Origin: Nitzschia sp. pyKryTriq1
Taxonomy: Eukaryota; Bacillariophyta; Bacillariophyceae; Bacillariales; Bacillariaceae
DNA: 64,000 nt
Reading direction: 5' to 3'
Assembly: GCA_956465555.1 (NCBI GenBank)
Contig: OY101119.1
Location: 62,001 to 126,000, forward strand
Shown: positions 1-10,516 of the stretch, in pieces
Layout of the letters: each line of letters begins with the position of its first letter
Position numbering within the stretch: the first letter of the stretch is position 1
Notes under the pieces: generated by a model
Database searches by the model: none
Seen by the model: only the letters and a program-made list of their open reading frames with translations
Told to the model about the DNA's origin: nothing
Position numbers and translations under genes: made by a program

Positions 1-1
1 A

Positions 2-367
2 ACTGCTACAAGTACAACTACAACTACTGCTGCTAGTGATTCTAGTGCTATGAACCGTCTTACAAGATGGCCCCAGATGGGTGTCTTACCAGCGATGGAA
101 CGACCATTTGTCCCGGCTGCAATGGAACAAGATTCTACAGACCGAACTCGAAGGCTAGTTGGTGGCATGTGGATAGGAAGCAACAACTTGTTGCTGCCTA
201 CTGCAACTACTGCTACTACAACTACTGCTGGGCGAAAACGTGGTCGTGATAAAGCAACAAGGCAGGGTCGAACATGCAAGGCTTGCGCTTGGGAAGACTG
301 TCGAGGACGACATGCAACTTATGGTGCTCCCATGTGTCAATTTCCAACAATTGTAACTACCAACTAG
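2..367 (+). CDS. C-terminal part of an unidentified protein, cut by the window edge
   Basis: The reading frame is open from base 2 to the stop at 365-367, so the start lies outside the window. It begins with a Thr/Ala/Ser-rich stretch. An in-frame Met at 50 exists, but nothing shows it is the start. Near the end a basic stretch (GRKRGRDKATRQGR) leads into a Cys/His cluster with C-x2-C, then C after four residues, then a His and a final Cys about 15 residues from the stop. Such basic, Cys-rich tails occur at the C-termini of several transposase families and in zinc-knuckle proteins, but I do not recognise a family. It could equally be the end of a nuclear or DNA-binding host protein. Confidence 0.4.
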   Translation, partial: TATSTTTTTAASDSSAMNRLTRWPQMGVLPAMERPFVPAAMEQDSTDRTRRLVGGMWIGSNNLLLPTATTATTTTAGRKRGRDKATRQGRTCKACAWEDCRGRHATYGAPMCQFPTIVTTN

Positions 368-379
368 CTTGCTTTTACT

Positions 380-442
380 ACTACTACTAGCCGTAACAAA
401 GCAAGCATTATTATATCACTACTACTAGCCGTAACAAAGCAA
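380..442. repeat. Two direct copies of a 25-bp sequence
   Basis: The same 25 bases, containing the unit CTAGCCGTAACAAAGCAA, occur at 380-404 and 418-442, separated by 13 bases of AT-rich sequence, directly after the stop of the partial gene. This looks like a local duplication in a 3' untranslated region. No coding function is apparent. Confidence 0.7.
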
Positions 443-966
443 TGTTTTACATAACGAAACGACAAGACCTTTTGCTCGAGGAACAATACCTTTTGCTCGA
501 AGAACATCCTTTCCACCAATCAAAATCCTTTAATAAGAGCAAAAGGGTCAACCACCACCATTGAGGTGCCTCCGCCGCGCCCCTATACACGTACAGGCCT
601 ACCGCGCCGGCAGAGCTCTTCCCAGGATTCAATATCGATTTTTTTCGTTTTGTGTCTACTAGCCAAACGACAGTACTGTACTTCACCTTCTTCTGTATCT
701 TCTCCATCTTCTCTACCAAAACAATGACACATAATACATACAGTACAACATATGTACATGTGTTGTGATGCGTCTCTTTGTTCCATACAACAAAACAAAA
801 CAACAACATGATTTGAATTCTTTTGATTCCATTACACTGGTAATAATATCATCTACTACAGTACTGTACATAATATATTTTCGTTTGGCATCATCATCAG
901 TCATCATCATCATCTCCATCATCATCGATTGATGAAAGCATCAAAAACATATCAATATAAATAATA
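443..966. other. Intergenic stretch, no gene seen
   Basis: Lies between the end of the partial gene and the next start codon. It holds AT-rich sequence, short GTACTGTAC-type palindromes and TCATCA runs near 890-925. The open frames here are repeat-driven and resemble no family. Confidence 0.5.
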
Positions 967-2394
967 ATGATGATAATGTCGTCTCGTAATCACAACAGGA
1001 ACGTTCACTACTACTACTACTTGCGGTGGTGGTGCTGGTGGGGCAATAATAATCATACTGGCATCGGTATTGTAATGGGACTTGTAATGCTGTTGCTGCT
1101 GCTGGAAACCACCACCACCACAGCAGCAGCACTGGCGGAATTTGCTGCCATTGGCGGTGGGCTCCTGTTGAATCCCGAAGATCAATCCAAGGTCCAAGGC
1201 ATTCGACTGCCGCCCAAGTGTCCTAGGAGTAGTAGCAGTAGTAGTGGTGGTGGTAGTGATGATCTTGATGACTATACTACTACTACTAGTCTGCAAGTGC
1301 CGACCGATGTCGAATACACAATTCTACCCTCGTCGACCGATGCGATCTTTGTCTTGACATCCCCGGCCAATTTGGTAACGACTCGGCTCAACAAGAATAA
1401 CAACATGATGGAGTTGGAATGGAACGCCGATGTGTTAAAAGCACTTTCGCCAGTGCAACAGCAACAGCCGCAGCCGCAAAATGCATCTGTCACTACTAGT
1501 AGTATTAGTGCGACTAATACTACCAACACTACCGGTACGAATACTACCATCACCAGTTCGGCTGCTGCCGAAGAATCATCATTATCACTATTATTTTCGT
1601 TTGGGATTGTCATTCAAATCCCCAATAGGCAATTTCAAAGTTTGGAATCCTGTTGCCACGCCCAGACGCAAGTATTGGAAGGATTTACCAACGTTCAAAG
1701 TTTCATCTTGAGCAGTGGATCCGAAACACGGGCCATTATTTTCACACCATCCTCAACATCAACAACATCAACTACTACAAATGCTGATACTGATAGTGAT
1801 ACTGATGATACAGCATCGACAAATCCACCAACATTGCCTGGCATTCAAATATCTTCCGGTGCCAAGGCCACTATCGAAGGGAATGAATTTGATACGATTG
1901 TCGCATCGTCCGAGGCCGAGCTTCGTCTCAAGGGAAACATCACGACCAGTCTCCGAGCAGAGTCGGCGGCCAGTATCGTTTGGCAGGGTTCCATGAGTAG
2001 TAGCAGTACTACTACCAATGATGCGAAAACGACTTGGTCTCTATCGAGCGCGGCTTCCTTGCTCGTCATAATCACTACTACTTTGGATGACGACCAAGAC
2101 CAAGATATTTGCAATGCCATTGAAGTGGCAGATGATGCTTCCTGCAACACCACCAGCACCAGCACCACCAATACCCAACAAACAGTCAATGCCTTTTCAG
2201 ATTTTGTTCTTGCTCTCGAGGACAATGGGAATCGAACCACATGCCTCCAATCACCATTTCCGGAATCAACAGCCTCCTCTTCCTCACCATCACCATCATC
2301 ATCATTGAGAACAATAGGAGGAGTACCATTATCCATTCGATTCCTAGCGGCCGTAGCTGCTGCTGCTGCCGGTACGGCTTGGATCGTTTTCTAA
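967..2394 (+). CDS. Ser/Thr-rich secreted or surface protein with hydrophobic ends (hypothetical)
   Basis: Encodes 475 residues. A hydrophobic stretch at about residues 35-46, preceded by Arg/His, looks like a signal peptide or signal anchor. The last 20 residues are again hydrophobic (FLAAVAAAAAGTAWIVF) after a Ser/Pro-rich spacer, the layout of a GPI-anchor signal or a C-terminal membrane tail. In between are Thr/Ser runs from ACT/AGT trinucleotide expansions and a more ordinary core (about residues 110-370). The core has short alternating hydrophobic segments such as GIQISSGAKATIEGNEFDTI, suggesting beta structure. No catalytic motif is visible and I do not recognise the family. A cell-wall or surface protein is the simplest reading. 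The ATG at 967 is the first in a longer ATGATGATAATG cluster, so the exact start is uncertain. It converges on the SET gene 96 bp away. Confidence 0.55.
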   Translation: MMIMSSRNHNRNVHYYYYLRWWCWWGNNNHTGIGIVMGLVMLLLLLETTTTTAAALAEFAAIGGGLLLNPEDQSKVQGIRLPPKCPRSSSSSSGGGSDDLDDYTTTTSLQVPTDVEYTILPSSTDAIFVLTSPANLVTTRLNKNNNMMELEWNADVLKALSPVQQQQPQPQNASVTTSSISATNTTNTTGTNTTITSSAAAEESSLSLLFSFGIVIQIPNRQFQSLESCCHAQTQVLEGFTNVQSFILSSGSETRAIIFTPSSTSTTSTTTNADTDSDTDDTASTNPPTLPGIQISSGAKATIEGNEFDTIVASSEAELRLKGNITTSLRAESAASIVWQGSMSSSSTTTNDAKTTWSLSSAASLLVIITTTLDDDQDQDICNAIEVADDASCNTTSTSTTNTQQTVNAFSDFVLALEDNGNRTTCLQSPFPESTASSSSPSPSSSLRTIGGVPLSIRFLAAVAAAAAGTAWIVF

Positions 2395-2490
2395 CCAAAT
2401 AACTAACTAACAAATTAACTAACTAAGTAGTTGTTCGGGTTGCTATGATACTAGTAGAACAGTAGTAGTAGTAGTAGTATTTAGTACTAC

Positions 2491-5400
2491 TTACTCGTCG
2501 TCATCGTCGTCATCATCTCCTCGATCGCTCTTGAGCGGCCGGCCCAGTCGGCGAATACGATCTCGCATATTGGCGCCTCTCTTTTGAGATCGGAACACTT
2601 GTGTATTGCTACCCTTCTCGGGAAGATCCCAATTCATGAATCCACGACAATGCTCGCTCATGCAATTGCAAGGAATCCGAGCCGCCAAATCCAACTCGAG
2701 TGGAAATTGGTAGTCGTACGTCAACTCTTCCCGTGGCTCGATCGCACGCTGGGCAATGATAATGACACGTTTCAAGTGCTCGTTGGGAGGGAGTCCTGGA
2801 ATCACCTTGGCGATGCAGTTGGGATTGCAGTTGTGGTTGATATAGCGGCCGTGCCCACCATGAATGGTAGCGTCAATGACCAGCTGATCATCGAGTCGGA
2901 ATTGGTAGTCTTGAATGCGTTGCTCTTGATACATTTTCTCTCGGGCTTCCGTGACAGCAAGAGTAACGTACTCGCCAATATATTCGGCCACAACATCTCC
3001 CTTCTTGAAGGACTGATCGGCAAACATACCCCATCCATGGATGCCACTGCCACGAACCGTCACGGCGACTTCATTGGCCGCCTTGGCCTTTTCATTCAAA
3101 TCGGTCGTGCCATTGTTCAGTTCGCCTGCTAGTAGTCGAATATTATGGATTCGATCACGAGTCGATTGACTCGCCATGCCCGTGCTGAGACTGATCCGTG
3201 AGGGATGAATGCGAGAAACCTCGTTGTTCTTGCGCTTGGCCGTTTTCAAATGAGACGGTTGCGACAACTTTGCCCGCTTTAGATCGGGATCAGAAGGATT
3301 TCCGTCGCATCGGGCACAACCAGTGTTGCTACCCGAAAGACCATCCAAGCGGCGACCTTGAGCTCTACGAAGGACTCGAATGATTGAATCTTCTCTCCAA
3401 CTGGGTAGATCCTTTAGTTCCACAGGATGGGTGATCTCTGCCGTCCGCTCGTCAATCGCTCGGCGTAGAGCCTCGTCCTCGGCATGCGTCCTCTTGGGAA
3501 CGGGATTATAAATACCGGTACTGTCGGGGTAGGCAGCCAGTGCCGACTCGGCTGCTGCCGCGGTGCGTCGGACGGCAAGAGCCCCATAGTAGGCCGTCTC
3601 ATTTTCCCGCGTGCGCATAAAATCCGCGGAAATACATCGCCGCAGCCAATCGCTGTCTTCCAACATCTCGACCGCTTCGGGCCACGTTTTCCGCAAGGAT
3701 GAAAACGGGTCTTCTACCAAAAGTTCGGGCGTAGGGCTGGTCGATCGATCGTCATCTCCTCCATTATTGTCGTCCTTGTTGGCCGGAACTCGAGTATTTC
3801 GTGGGATTTTTCTCCAAGCCATGGCGTGGGCGTCTTTAATAGCACTCATCCACTTACTGACACGTTTTTGCATGACAGTCAAGACATCGTACAATTCCTT
3901 GGCGGTTTTCCAATAGATGGAACCGGGTGGATTGTATGCCGAGGCATTGGTGCAAAGCAGTCGGCAGTCCGACACAAACGAGCCGAGAGTGCTGTACTGG
4001 TCTTCCAGGACGTTGTTTCGGATCTTGCCAAAATCTATCGGCTGCTTGACAATCGCAGAGTAGCCTTCGGCAGTGACAGGCGAGGCAAAGAGCAGCAAAG
4101 GATCTCGTCGCATTAGCGCCAGCAAGATTCCACAGCAGGCCACGCCGACGCACTTTTTATTGAGCTCGTCGGCTTCTTTCTTGTAGCGGAGGGCAAGTTC
4201 ATGTCGATCTTGATCGTCTTCTTGGACTTCTGCTTGAGAGGCGGCCGTGATCCGAGCACTTCGGAGTCGTTTCGACGAAGGACGAGTGCCATCAGGAGCA
4301 GCGGGCTCGGCGGTCGTCGTACTGTCGTCATCGTCAACGTCCATGCTGTCTTCTTTAGATCGTGAGGAAACACTGTTATCGTCACCAAGCTCGCTATTAG
4401 AGTCGTGTTCAGGATTCTTCGGAGTTAAAACCTCATCCATCGAGGCGTCATCGCCTTCCTCGGCTCGGCGGTCCTGCGGCCGATGCTGCAATTTCGACTT
4501 GGGCGTAGGAGAGCTTAGAGTAGTTGGCGGCATGATAGTGAATGGAGTCCAGCGTTGACGCAGGATGCCACTTGAAATGGCAATGTCGGTTTCGTTTTGT
4601 GCCTCACTAGTGAGGCACTCTTTGATGGAAACTCGACCACACATGACTGTTTGAACCTTCAGATTATCCTTGACTGATGGCTCTTCGGTTTCAGCAGGCT
4701 CACCCTTTTCCGCACTTTTTACGGGACGAGCCACCGATCCTGCCTCTGGTAGTGGGGCAGGGCGTTTGGACATGTTGATAACCAATTGGGCCCGTCGGCA
4801 TGGGATGCATCCGGTATCCGTCGCGATCACTGTGCGGCAACGCCCGCATTTGTTCAGATGTCCATCTCGGTCGTCGGTCCCACCGATGGTATCGTACGAG
4901 CGCTTTTGCCCAGCCGTGCGTCGAAGAGATGCTACCCCTCGATCCCAGGTTCCCTTTTTGTCCGAGTCATCATCCTGTCCGGAGAAATTGGGCCGAATGG
5001 GCTCGGGTACCTTCATGGCGACAGTTTCCTCGATGAATGTCACGATATCGTCAGCACGGCTACTTGGATCCGAAAGACTTTCCCAGGCTATCATCGGAAG
5101 TTTTTTGACAGTGACAGATTCTGGAATGTCCCTAGTCGCAAAGAGAGGAATATTCTTGGCGCTTTCTTCTGTCTCTGCTTCTGTGGGCACGTCGGGCGTG
5201 CGAGGACGAAGACCCAATCCAACACGTGTGGCTACAAGAGAGCTCAGCGGGGGCTGTAGTTTGGCACGATGTTCGATAGCTGGGATCCGGCGTTTCAAGA
5301 CACTGCAAAAGTGTGTCCATCCCCGCGTGCATCCCAGACACTCGTCCCCAACGCTGGTCGAGAAAGGACCGTGGACATCAAAATGGGGGATCGTCACGCG

Positions 5401-8115
5401 ATCGAAATCCATTTGTCCGTACTCCACCTCACTTCGGTTGGCAGTGAGCATTGGCATTGGGTGAAAACGCATGTCTTGCAAGAGCTCAAGAAGAATGCGA
5501 TTTCGACTGGTGCCTGGTTCTGGCTTGAAGGGTTTGCTGCCAACCAGTGTTCCCAAGTACAGACGTTTGTGGTTTTCAAAAGTCAAAGCTTCATCGTCTA
5601 AAGAAATATCCACGTTGTCGTCATCATCCACGTCGCCATCGTCCAACAGCATGTCTCGAATATTCTTTTCTTCCTTCCATTCAATAATTTGCTGTTCGAA
5701 TTCTTTCATGGACATGACCATGTATCGACGGACTTCACTATCGCTGAGCTTGGTCCACCATAGAGCTCCCTCCTTGGCGACTAGCTCGTTTCGCTCAAAT
5801 CCCTTGGGCAGACGATTGAAGATACGGTGCTTTCGAGCCAGGTGCCGTTCGATCTTGAGCCTGTTTTCGTTCAAAAAGTAGAAAAAGGCAGGCGTAGCCT
5901 TCGGATTGCCTCCGTTAGTCGAAAAGCCGTGAGAAGAGCCGACACTGTCGGCATCATCATCGTCCTCACGAACGGAACGGATCGAAGGAGAATTCTTTGG
6001 CTCAGTGCCGTCAGACTTGTCACCCGTCTTCTTCTTCTTTTTCTTCTTTGGGTCGGTCTTGTCTTTTTTCGTTTTCTTGCTACCACTACTAGTAGGAGAA
6101 GAAGCAGTACCTGAGCCAGTGGCTGGACTGGATATTTCGGCTTCTAGTTCCATATTGGCCTTGACTTTACTCGACGGCAACGATTGCCGAGAACGTTTCT
6201 TGACTGATAGCGCGGGCTGACTTTTGATAGTCGAAGAGGCCTTTTTGGAGCCGCTTTCCTTCTTTTTCTTGATCTCTTTTGGCTTCTTCTTGTTCTTGTT
6301 GTTATTGATCTTGGAGCTTTTCTTCGCTTTGGTATTCGCGTTGGTAGTACTTGGACTACCATCCGGAGGTGCGGAAGAGGCATCGTCCACGTCCATACTA
6401 TCCGACGCCCGACTCTCTTCGTCAGCCTTGGAGTCGTCATCAGCCTTGCTTCCATCCTGATCTTCATCCTCGTCCTCATCATCGTCTTCGTCATTCGAGG
6501 CTTCTTCTGCTTTGGAGTTCATGCCATCGTCGTCATCTTCATCATCCACGCCTTCGTCCTCATCGTTATCGTCATCATCGTCGCCATCGTCATCATCATC
6601 ATCATCATCATCTTCCTCGTGTTTTGACTTTGAGGCATGACGCCTGCTGCTGCTACTAGTAGCCTTATTGGGACTGGACGTAGCCGAGGCTGATGTGGCG
6701 GTTTCCAATTCTTCGACGCGACAAATGCGACACAAGATACGATTGGGATCGGGTGGAGGCATACGTTTGCGAGGTGAATCGTCATCGTCACTATCATATT
6801 CATCATCATCATCATCATCATAGTCGTCAAAGTCATCATCTGGATGACAAGAAGGAAAATGAATCCATCCCTCACACGATAAACACTGCTGCAAGCCCAC
6901 TCCTTTTTCATTGCATTCAAAACAAGTCCTCACTTCTTCCTTTTCTTTTTTGGTGGTCGCTGTTGTTGTTGGCGATCCTCCTTTTTTGGTAGGAGATTTT
7001 TGAATACTACTCTTCTTCTTTTTGTTGTTGTTGTTGTTGTTGTTGTTGGAAACACAACAAGAGGGACAAAACCATGGATCGTCGTCTTGTTCCAAAGAGA
7101 TTTTACTGACTCCGGCAGGAACACAATCGCGATGATATACTCGTGGACATCCATCACAACATACGACATCACCCACTTCCCCACAACCGCTGCAATAAAA
7201 AGTATTTCCATCATGTCCCAGTGGAAGGACGACTTGAGGAGAAGGAGAAGTTCCAGTACTAGTAGGATCTTCTGGTTCTTGTTTGACAGCACCAGCTGCT
7301 ATTCCTTGTTGTTGTTGTTGTTGTTTAGTACTGACACTATTACCCACCGAGGCTGATCGTTGACGCCTAGTAGTAGGACGAGACAGCGACGATGACGCCA
7401 AGGAAGGGGCCGTCGGCATTATTTGATTTTGATGATCGGCCAGATGGTCCGAGGGAACAAACACTTTACCTCCGACTTTCAGAGTGACTTGCATCGTTTT
7501 CACCGATGATGATGATGATGATTCTTCTTCTTCTTGATGATGATGCTTATTATTATTATTTTTCCCAGCAGCAGAAGCGGCAACAATAATATGAGCTACC
7601 AAACACGTAGGTTTGGCGGTAGCAGCAGCAGCAGCAGTGGTAGTACTTCTACTAGTAGACGTCCGAGGCGATGCTCGAGATGATCGAGGCACGGACGACA
7701 AAGAAGAAGAAGAAGTAGCAAGCGCGGGAACGGGTGAGGAAGAAGAGGAGGCGACCACCAAAGGACTGGCCATGGCCGGGTCCTTGTTCTTCGCAGTAGT
7801 AGCAGTAGTACTACTAGCACTAGCACTAGTAGAAGTGGGCAGTCCTCGTCCTCGTCGTGTGGGACGACTTGCAGCAGCAGCAGTAGCAGTAGCCACTGCG
7901 GCTGTGGACGAAGAAGACAAAGAGGTGCGGGGCGACGTTCGAGCAGTCGTCGTCGTCGTCGTCGTCGCAGCGGTAGCATTATTGTTATCAACGCTGCTGG
8001 TGCTGTTGGCGGCATCGGGGGCAGTATTACTACTACTACTAGTAGTAGTAGTATTCGCTGCGGCGCCTCCGCTCGAATTGCTCCGGCGGCGAGTGCTGGG
8101 CAAGCCTCCAGCCAT
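2491..8115 (-). CDS. PHD-PHD-bromodomain-SET histone-lysine methyltransferase (trithorax/MLL type)
   Basis: A single-exon frame of 1874 residues, expected to act on nucleosomes in the nucleus. Domains in order: a low-complexity Ser/Thr/Ala N-terminus; PHD finger 1 at about 306-355 (FYCSGCG ... CCDGCPRVYHRDC ... WFCPSCC); a second PHD-like Cys/His set from about 393 to 465, split by an Asp run; Asp/Glu and Lys-rich tracts; a stretch near 738-820 resembling a divergent HMG box (FFYFLNENR ... WWTKLSDSE); a Cys-pair region near 1095; a bromodomain at about 1315-1430 (PIDFGKI ... NASAYNPPGS); SET at about 1683-1805 with GWGMFA, EYIGEYV, RYINHNCNPNC and ELTYDY; then a post-SET CNCMSEHCRGF motif. 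RYINHNCNPNC and ELTYDY are the cofactor and catalytic signatures of SET enzymes. The reader-plus-writer layout favours H3K4 methylation, but that specificity is inferred. The start is the only ATG before the Ser/Thr-rich N-terminus. Confidence 0.93.
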   Translation of the reverse strand: MAGGLPSTRRRSNSSGGAAANTTTTSSSSNTAPDAANSTSSVDNNNATAATTTTTTTARTSPRTSLSSSSTAAVATATAAAASRPTRRGRGLPTSTSASASSTTATTAKNKDPAMASPLVVASSSSSPVPALATSSSSLSSVPRSSRASPRTSTSRSTTTAAAAATAKPTCLVAHIIVAASAAGKNNNNKHHHQEEEESSSSSSVKTMQVTLKVGGKVFVPSDHLADHQNQIMPTAPSLASSSLSRPTTRRQRSASVGNSVSTKQQQQQQGIAAGAVKQEPEDPTSTGTSPSPQVVLPLGHDGNTFYCSGCGEVGDVVCCDGCPRVYHRDCVPAGVSKISLEQDDDPWFCPSCCVSNNNNNNNNKKKKSSIQKSPTKKGGSPTTTATTKKEKEEVRTCFECNEKGVGLQQCLSCEGWIHFPSCHPDDDFDDYDDDDDDEYDSDDDDSPRKRMPPPDPNRILCRICRVEELETATSASATSSPNKATSSSSRRHASKSKHEEDDDDDDDDDGDDDDDNDEDEGVDDEDDDDGMNSKAEEASNDEDDDEDEDEDQDGSKADDDSKADEESRASDSMDVDDASSAPPDGSPSTTNANTKAKKSSKINNNKNKKKPKEIKKKKESGSKKASSTIKSQPALSVKKRSRQSLPSSKVKANMELEAEISSPATGSGTASSPTSSGSKKTKKDKTDPKKKKKKKTGDKSDGTEPKNSPSIRSVREDDDDADSVGSSHGFSTNGGNPKATPAFFYFLNENRLKIERHLARKHRIFNRLPKGFERNELVAKEGALWWTKLSDSEVRRYMVMSMKEFEQQIIEWKEEKNIRDMLLDDGDVDDDDNVDISLDDEALTFENHKRLYLGTLVGSKPFKPEPGTSRNRILLELLQDMRFHPMPMLTANRSEVEYGQMDFDRVTIPHFDVHGPFSTSVGDECLGCTRGWTHFCSVLKRRIPAIEHRAKLQPPLSSLVATRVGLGLRPRTPDVPTEAETEESAKNIPLFATRDIPESVTVKKLPMIAWESLSDPSSRADDIVTFIEETVAMKVPEPIRPNFSGQDDDSDKKGTWDRGVASLRRTAGQKRSYDTIGGTDDRDGHLNKCGRCRTVIATDTGCIPCRRAQLVINMSKRPAPLPEAGSVARPVKSAEKGEPAETEEPSVKDNLKVQTVMCGRVSIKECLTSEAQNETDIAISSGILRQRWTPFTIMPPTTLSSPTPKSKLQHRPQDRRAEEGDDASMDEVLTPKNPEHDSNSELGDDNSVSSRSKEDSMDVDDDDSTTTAEPAAPDGTRPSSKRLRSARITAASQAEVQEDDQDRHELALRYKKEADELNKKCVGVACCGILLALMRRDPLLLFASPVTAEGYSAIVKQPIDFGKIRNNVLEDQYSTLGSFVSDCRLLCTNASAYNPPGSIYWKTAKELYDVLTVMQKRVSKWMSAIKDAHAMAWRKIPRNTRVPANKDDNNGGDDDRSTSPTPELLVEDPFSSLRKTWPEAVEMLEDSDWLRRCISADFMRTRENETAYYGALAVRRTAAAAESALAAYPDSTGIYNPVPKRTHAEDEALRRAIDERTAEITHPVELKDLPSWREDSIIRVLRRAQGRRLDGLSGSNTGCARCDGNPSDPDLKRAKLSQPSHLKTAKRKNNEVSRIHPSRISLSTGMASQSTRDRIHNIRLLAGELNNGTTDLNEKAKAANEVAVTVRGSGIHGWGMFADQSFKKGDVVAEYIGEYVTLAVTEAREKMYQEQRIQDYQFRLDDQLVIDATIHGGHGRYINHNCNPNCIAKVIPGLPPNEHLKRVIIIAQRAIEPREELTYDYQFPLELDLAARIPCNCMSEHCRGFMNWDLPEKGSNTQVFRSQKRGANMRDRIRRLGRPLKSDRGDDDDDDDE

Positions 8116-9140
8116 TGTATATATTAGTACTTCGTACGGTACTGCTGATGAAGTGCAATCAATGAAAAACGATAGAGATAGAGAAAGATCCTACCGGTAG
8201 TAGAGTGAGCCCACGTTTCACACAATCACAACGTAACCTCCACAAAGGGGTTGTTGTTGTTGTTGTGGTTGTTGTTGTGTGATTTTGTGATCATCAGAGG
8301 AAACGTGCTGTTTTGCTGCCAGCCGCGGCTGCTTCGATTTGTGTGAGCGTCTCGTCTACCGTACGTTTGCTGTACGTAGACTACAGTATGTGGCTAGTAG
8401 AGAAAGACGCAAGATCCACTTTGTTGGCTATTATGTCTGTGTCCCTGATGACTTTTCCTAATTATGGAATCAATTTTTATACTTATCAATTAGATCGGAG
8501 TCTTATGTTTTATTAAGATATGGAATATCCGATGCGACAAAGAGGGGGTTATTCATACTGCAACCCGCGTGCCCACGTCGTCGTCGTCGTCGTTGGCTAA
8601 CATCGAAAAAGCAAGGGCGGGTATTTCTACTTCGGAAGCTTGAAAGATGGACGCTTCGATGGAGTCGTACGAGTCGTCCGTCGTCCGATCGCCAGAGGGA
8701 CGAGGACGACGACGTGACTATGATGATGATGATGATGATGATGATTCGATACGACTCCTACTTAGTAGAGCTAACGGTTATCGGAACTTAAAAATACAGG
8801 AAGTACTATCATTCCTACAAGTACAGGAAGTACCTAGTACTATGGTACTCTCTACTCATACTCTCCTTAAGGGAAAGTACTACTACTTCTTCTCTACTAG
8901 TACTACTACTACTCTACTCTACTAGTAGTAGAGTAGCAGTAGAGTAGCGACCAAAAGTAGTCGTCAAAGAGGGATAGTATAATATTATGGTAGTTCTTCC
9001 ATATAAAAAAAATCATTGCATGCTACTAGTGGTGGAGATTCTTGGGCGTGTAGAAGTAGTAGTAGTAGCCAGCCAGGTCCGTGTTGCGGCTCCTGCTCCT
9101 GCTGCTGCTGCCGCTGCTTCTTGGTGCTGTTGCGTCTACT
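8116..9140. other. Intergenic stretch upstream of the SET gene
   Basis: About 1 kb between the SET gene start and the last exon of the FabG gene, both on the minus strand. It holds TTG repeats near 8251-8280, CGT repeats near 8575-8595, a GAT run near 8722-8745 and CTACTAGTAG-type sequence at 8890-8945. Open frames at 8647-8925 and 8987-9202 are made largely of repeats and I do not accept them as genes. The SET promoter should lie in the part next to 8116. Confidence 0.5.
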
Positions 9141-10516
9141 CTAAGCTGCCGCGATACCCACACCACCATCCACATCAAAGCAGTGGCCTGTCAAAATCAT
9201 AAATAGTAGTAGTAGTAGCAGCAAAGAGAGAATGGTGAGAAGAACAAGCAAGAAGAATCGAATGTCATCGAAGTGGAATTAGTTGTAGTAGTAGTAGTAC
9301 GAACGCCGAGCGCCAGTCATCTACTACTGCATATACGCGCAGGAGTAGAACCAAGCTACTAGAGCTAGTAACGTACCTGTCAGATAGTCAGCCCCTTCAT
9401 CGACCGCCAAGAACCGAACCATGGCCGCCACCTCACTCGGTTTGCCCAATCGTCTCAGGGGGATATGTGCCAAGCTCTTTTCCAATTGCTCGGGCGTCAA
9501 CTTGTGCGTCATGGGCGATTCAATAAATCCGGGACACACGGCATTGACTTTGATATTTTGAGGTGCCAGTTCGACGGCCAAACTCTTGGTAAAGCCAATC
9601 ACGCCACCCTTGCTGGCCGCATAATTGGCCTGTCCCGGATTACCAATCTGCCCGACGACACTGGCAATATTGATAATGCGAGCACCGCCAGCACCACCAG
9701 CACCGTTACTAGTAGCTTCTTCTTTATCATTATTCAAGACGGCGTGCTGCAAAAAGGCTTGCGTGACATAAAAGTCGCCGGACAAATTGACATTGATGAC
9801 GGCCTCGAATTCTTCGGGTTTCATCCGAAGGACGAGATTGTCTTTGGTAATGCCCGCATTATTAATCAGAACTGATCGTGAAGAATAGTGTTGTAGTAGT
9901 TTAGTAGTAGTGTAGTAGTGTAGTTTGGTTTCGCGGGTAGCAGTAATAAGACAAGGATACAAGGAGATCAAAGAGAGAGAGAGAGAGAGAGAGAATAATT
10001 TTGTGAGAAGAACAGTGTTCTGGAGAATCATGGGAGATAGTCGTCGTCGTCGTCGTTGTCGTCTCTTACAAAACATGACTTACCATCGACTTTGCCATAG
10101 TGGTCCATGATTTGAGCAAACATTTTTTCAATTTCTTCTGGCTTGGTACAATCGGCGGGGACGGCAAATCCATCGCCGCCCAATTCCTGGATTCGATCGA
10201 CCGTTTCTTGGGCCGATTCTTGACAGCCGGGATAGTAATTCACAACTACCTTGTGACCGTACTTGGCAAGTTCATAGGCCATGGCCTGGCCTAATCCTTG
10301 CGAGGCGCCCGTAATGACACATACCTTGGCAGCAGCCGATGGTGTTGTGCTACTAGTAGTAGTAGTAGTAGGAAGGCTGGATGGGATGGGTTCGGATGCC
10401 ACCATTTTCATGCCATGTTGTTGCTTGGGCACACCGGGAAGAAATGCCGAGGCAAACGAAAGGGACGAGAGGGACGAGATGATCCACGCTAGTAGTAGTA
10501 GCAATAGGACTTTCAT
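9141..10516 (-). CDS. fabG: Plastid 3-oxoacyl-[acyl-carrier-protein] reductase, 3 exons
   Basis: Proposed join on the minus strand: 10516-10084, 9871-9377, 9187-9141, giving 324 residues. Donors read GTAAGT and GTACGT, acceptors end in CAG, and both joins restore conserved sequence (KVD-VLINNAG and YLTG-HCFDVDGGV). It is a classical short-chain dehydrogenase: the NADPH-binding GASQGLG at 70-76, NNAG at 148-151, catalytic Ser215, Tyr228 and Lys232 (YAASK), then PGFIESPM. FabG reduces 3-oxoacyl-ACP to 3-hydroxyacyl-ACP in type II fatty acid synthesis. The N-terminus (a Leu-rich signal peptide followed by SFASA-FLPG) is a diatom bipartite plastid presequence with the ASAFAP-type Phe, so the enzyme should act in the plastid stroma. 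The last exon is only 47 nt and supplies the VDGG motif. Another short-chain reductase specificity is possible but less likely. Confidence 0.92.

Noticed and set aside
7596-8200. Long open frames on both strands opposite the SET gene N-terminus
   Set aside because: They are readings of the same trinucleotide repeats in other frames and lack any family resemblance.
8647-9202. Two short open frames between the SET gene and FabG
   Set aside because: Largely Asp, Ala and Val runs from trinucleotide repeats; the second overlaps the FabG last exon on the opposite strand.
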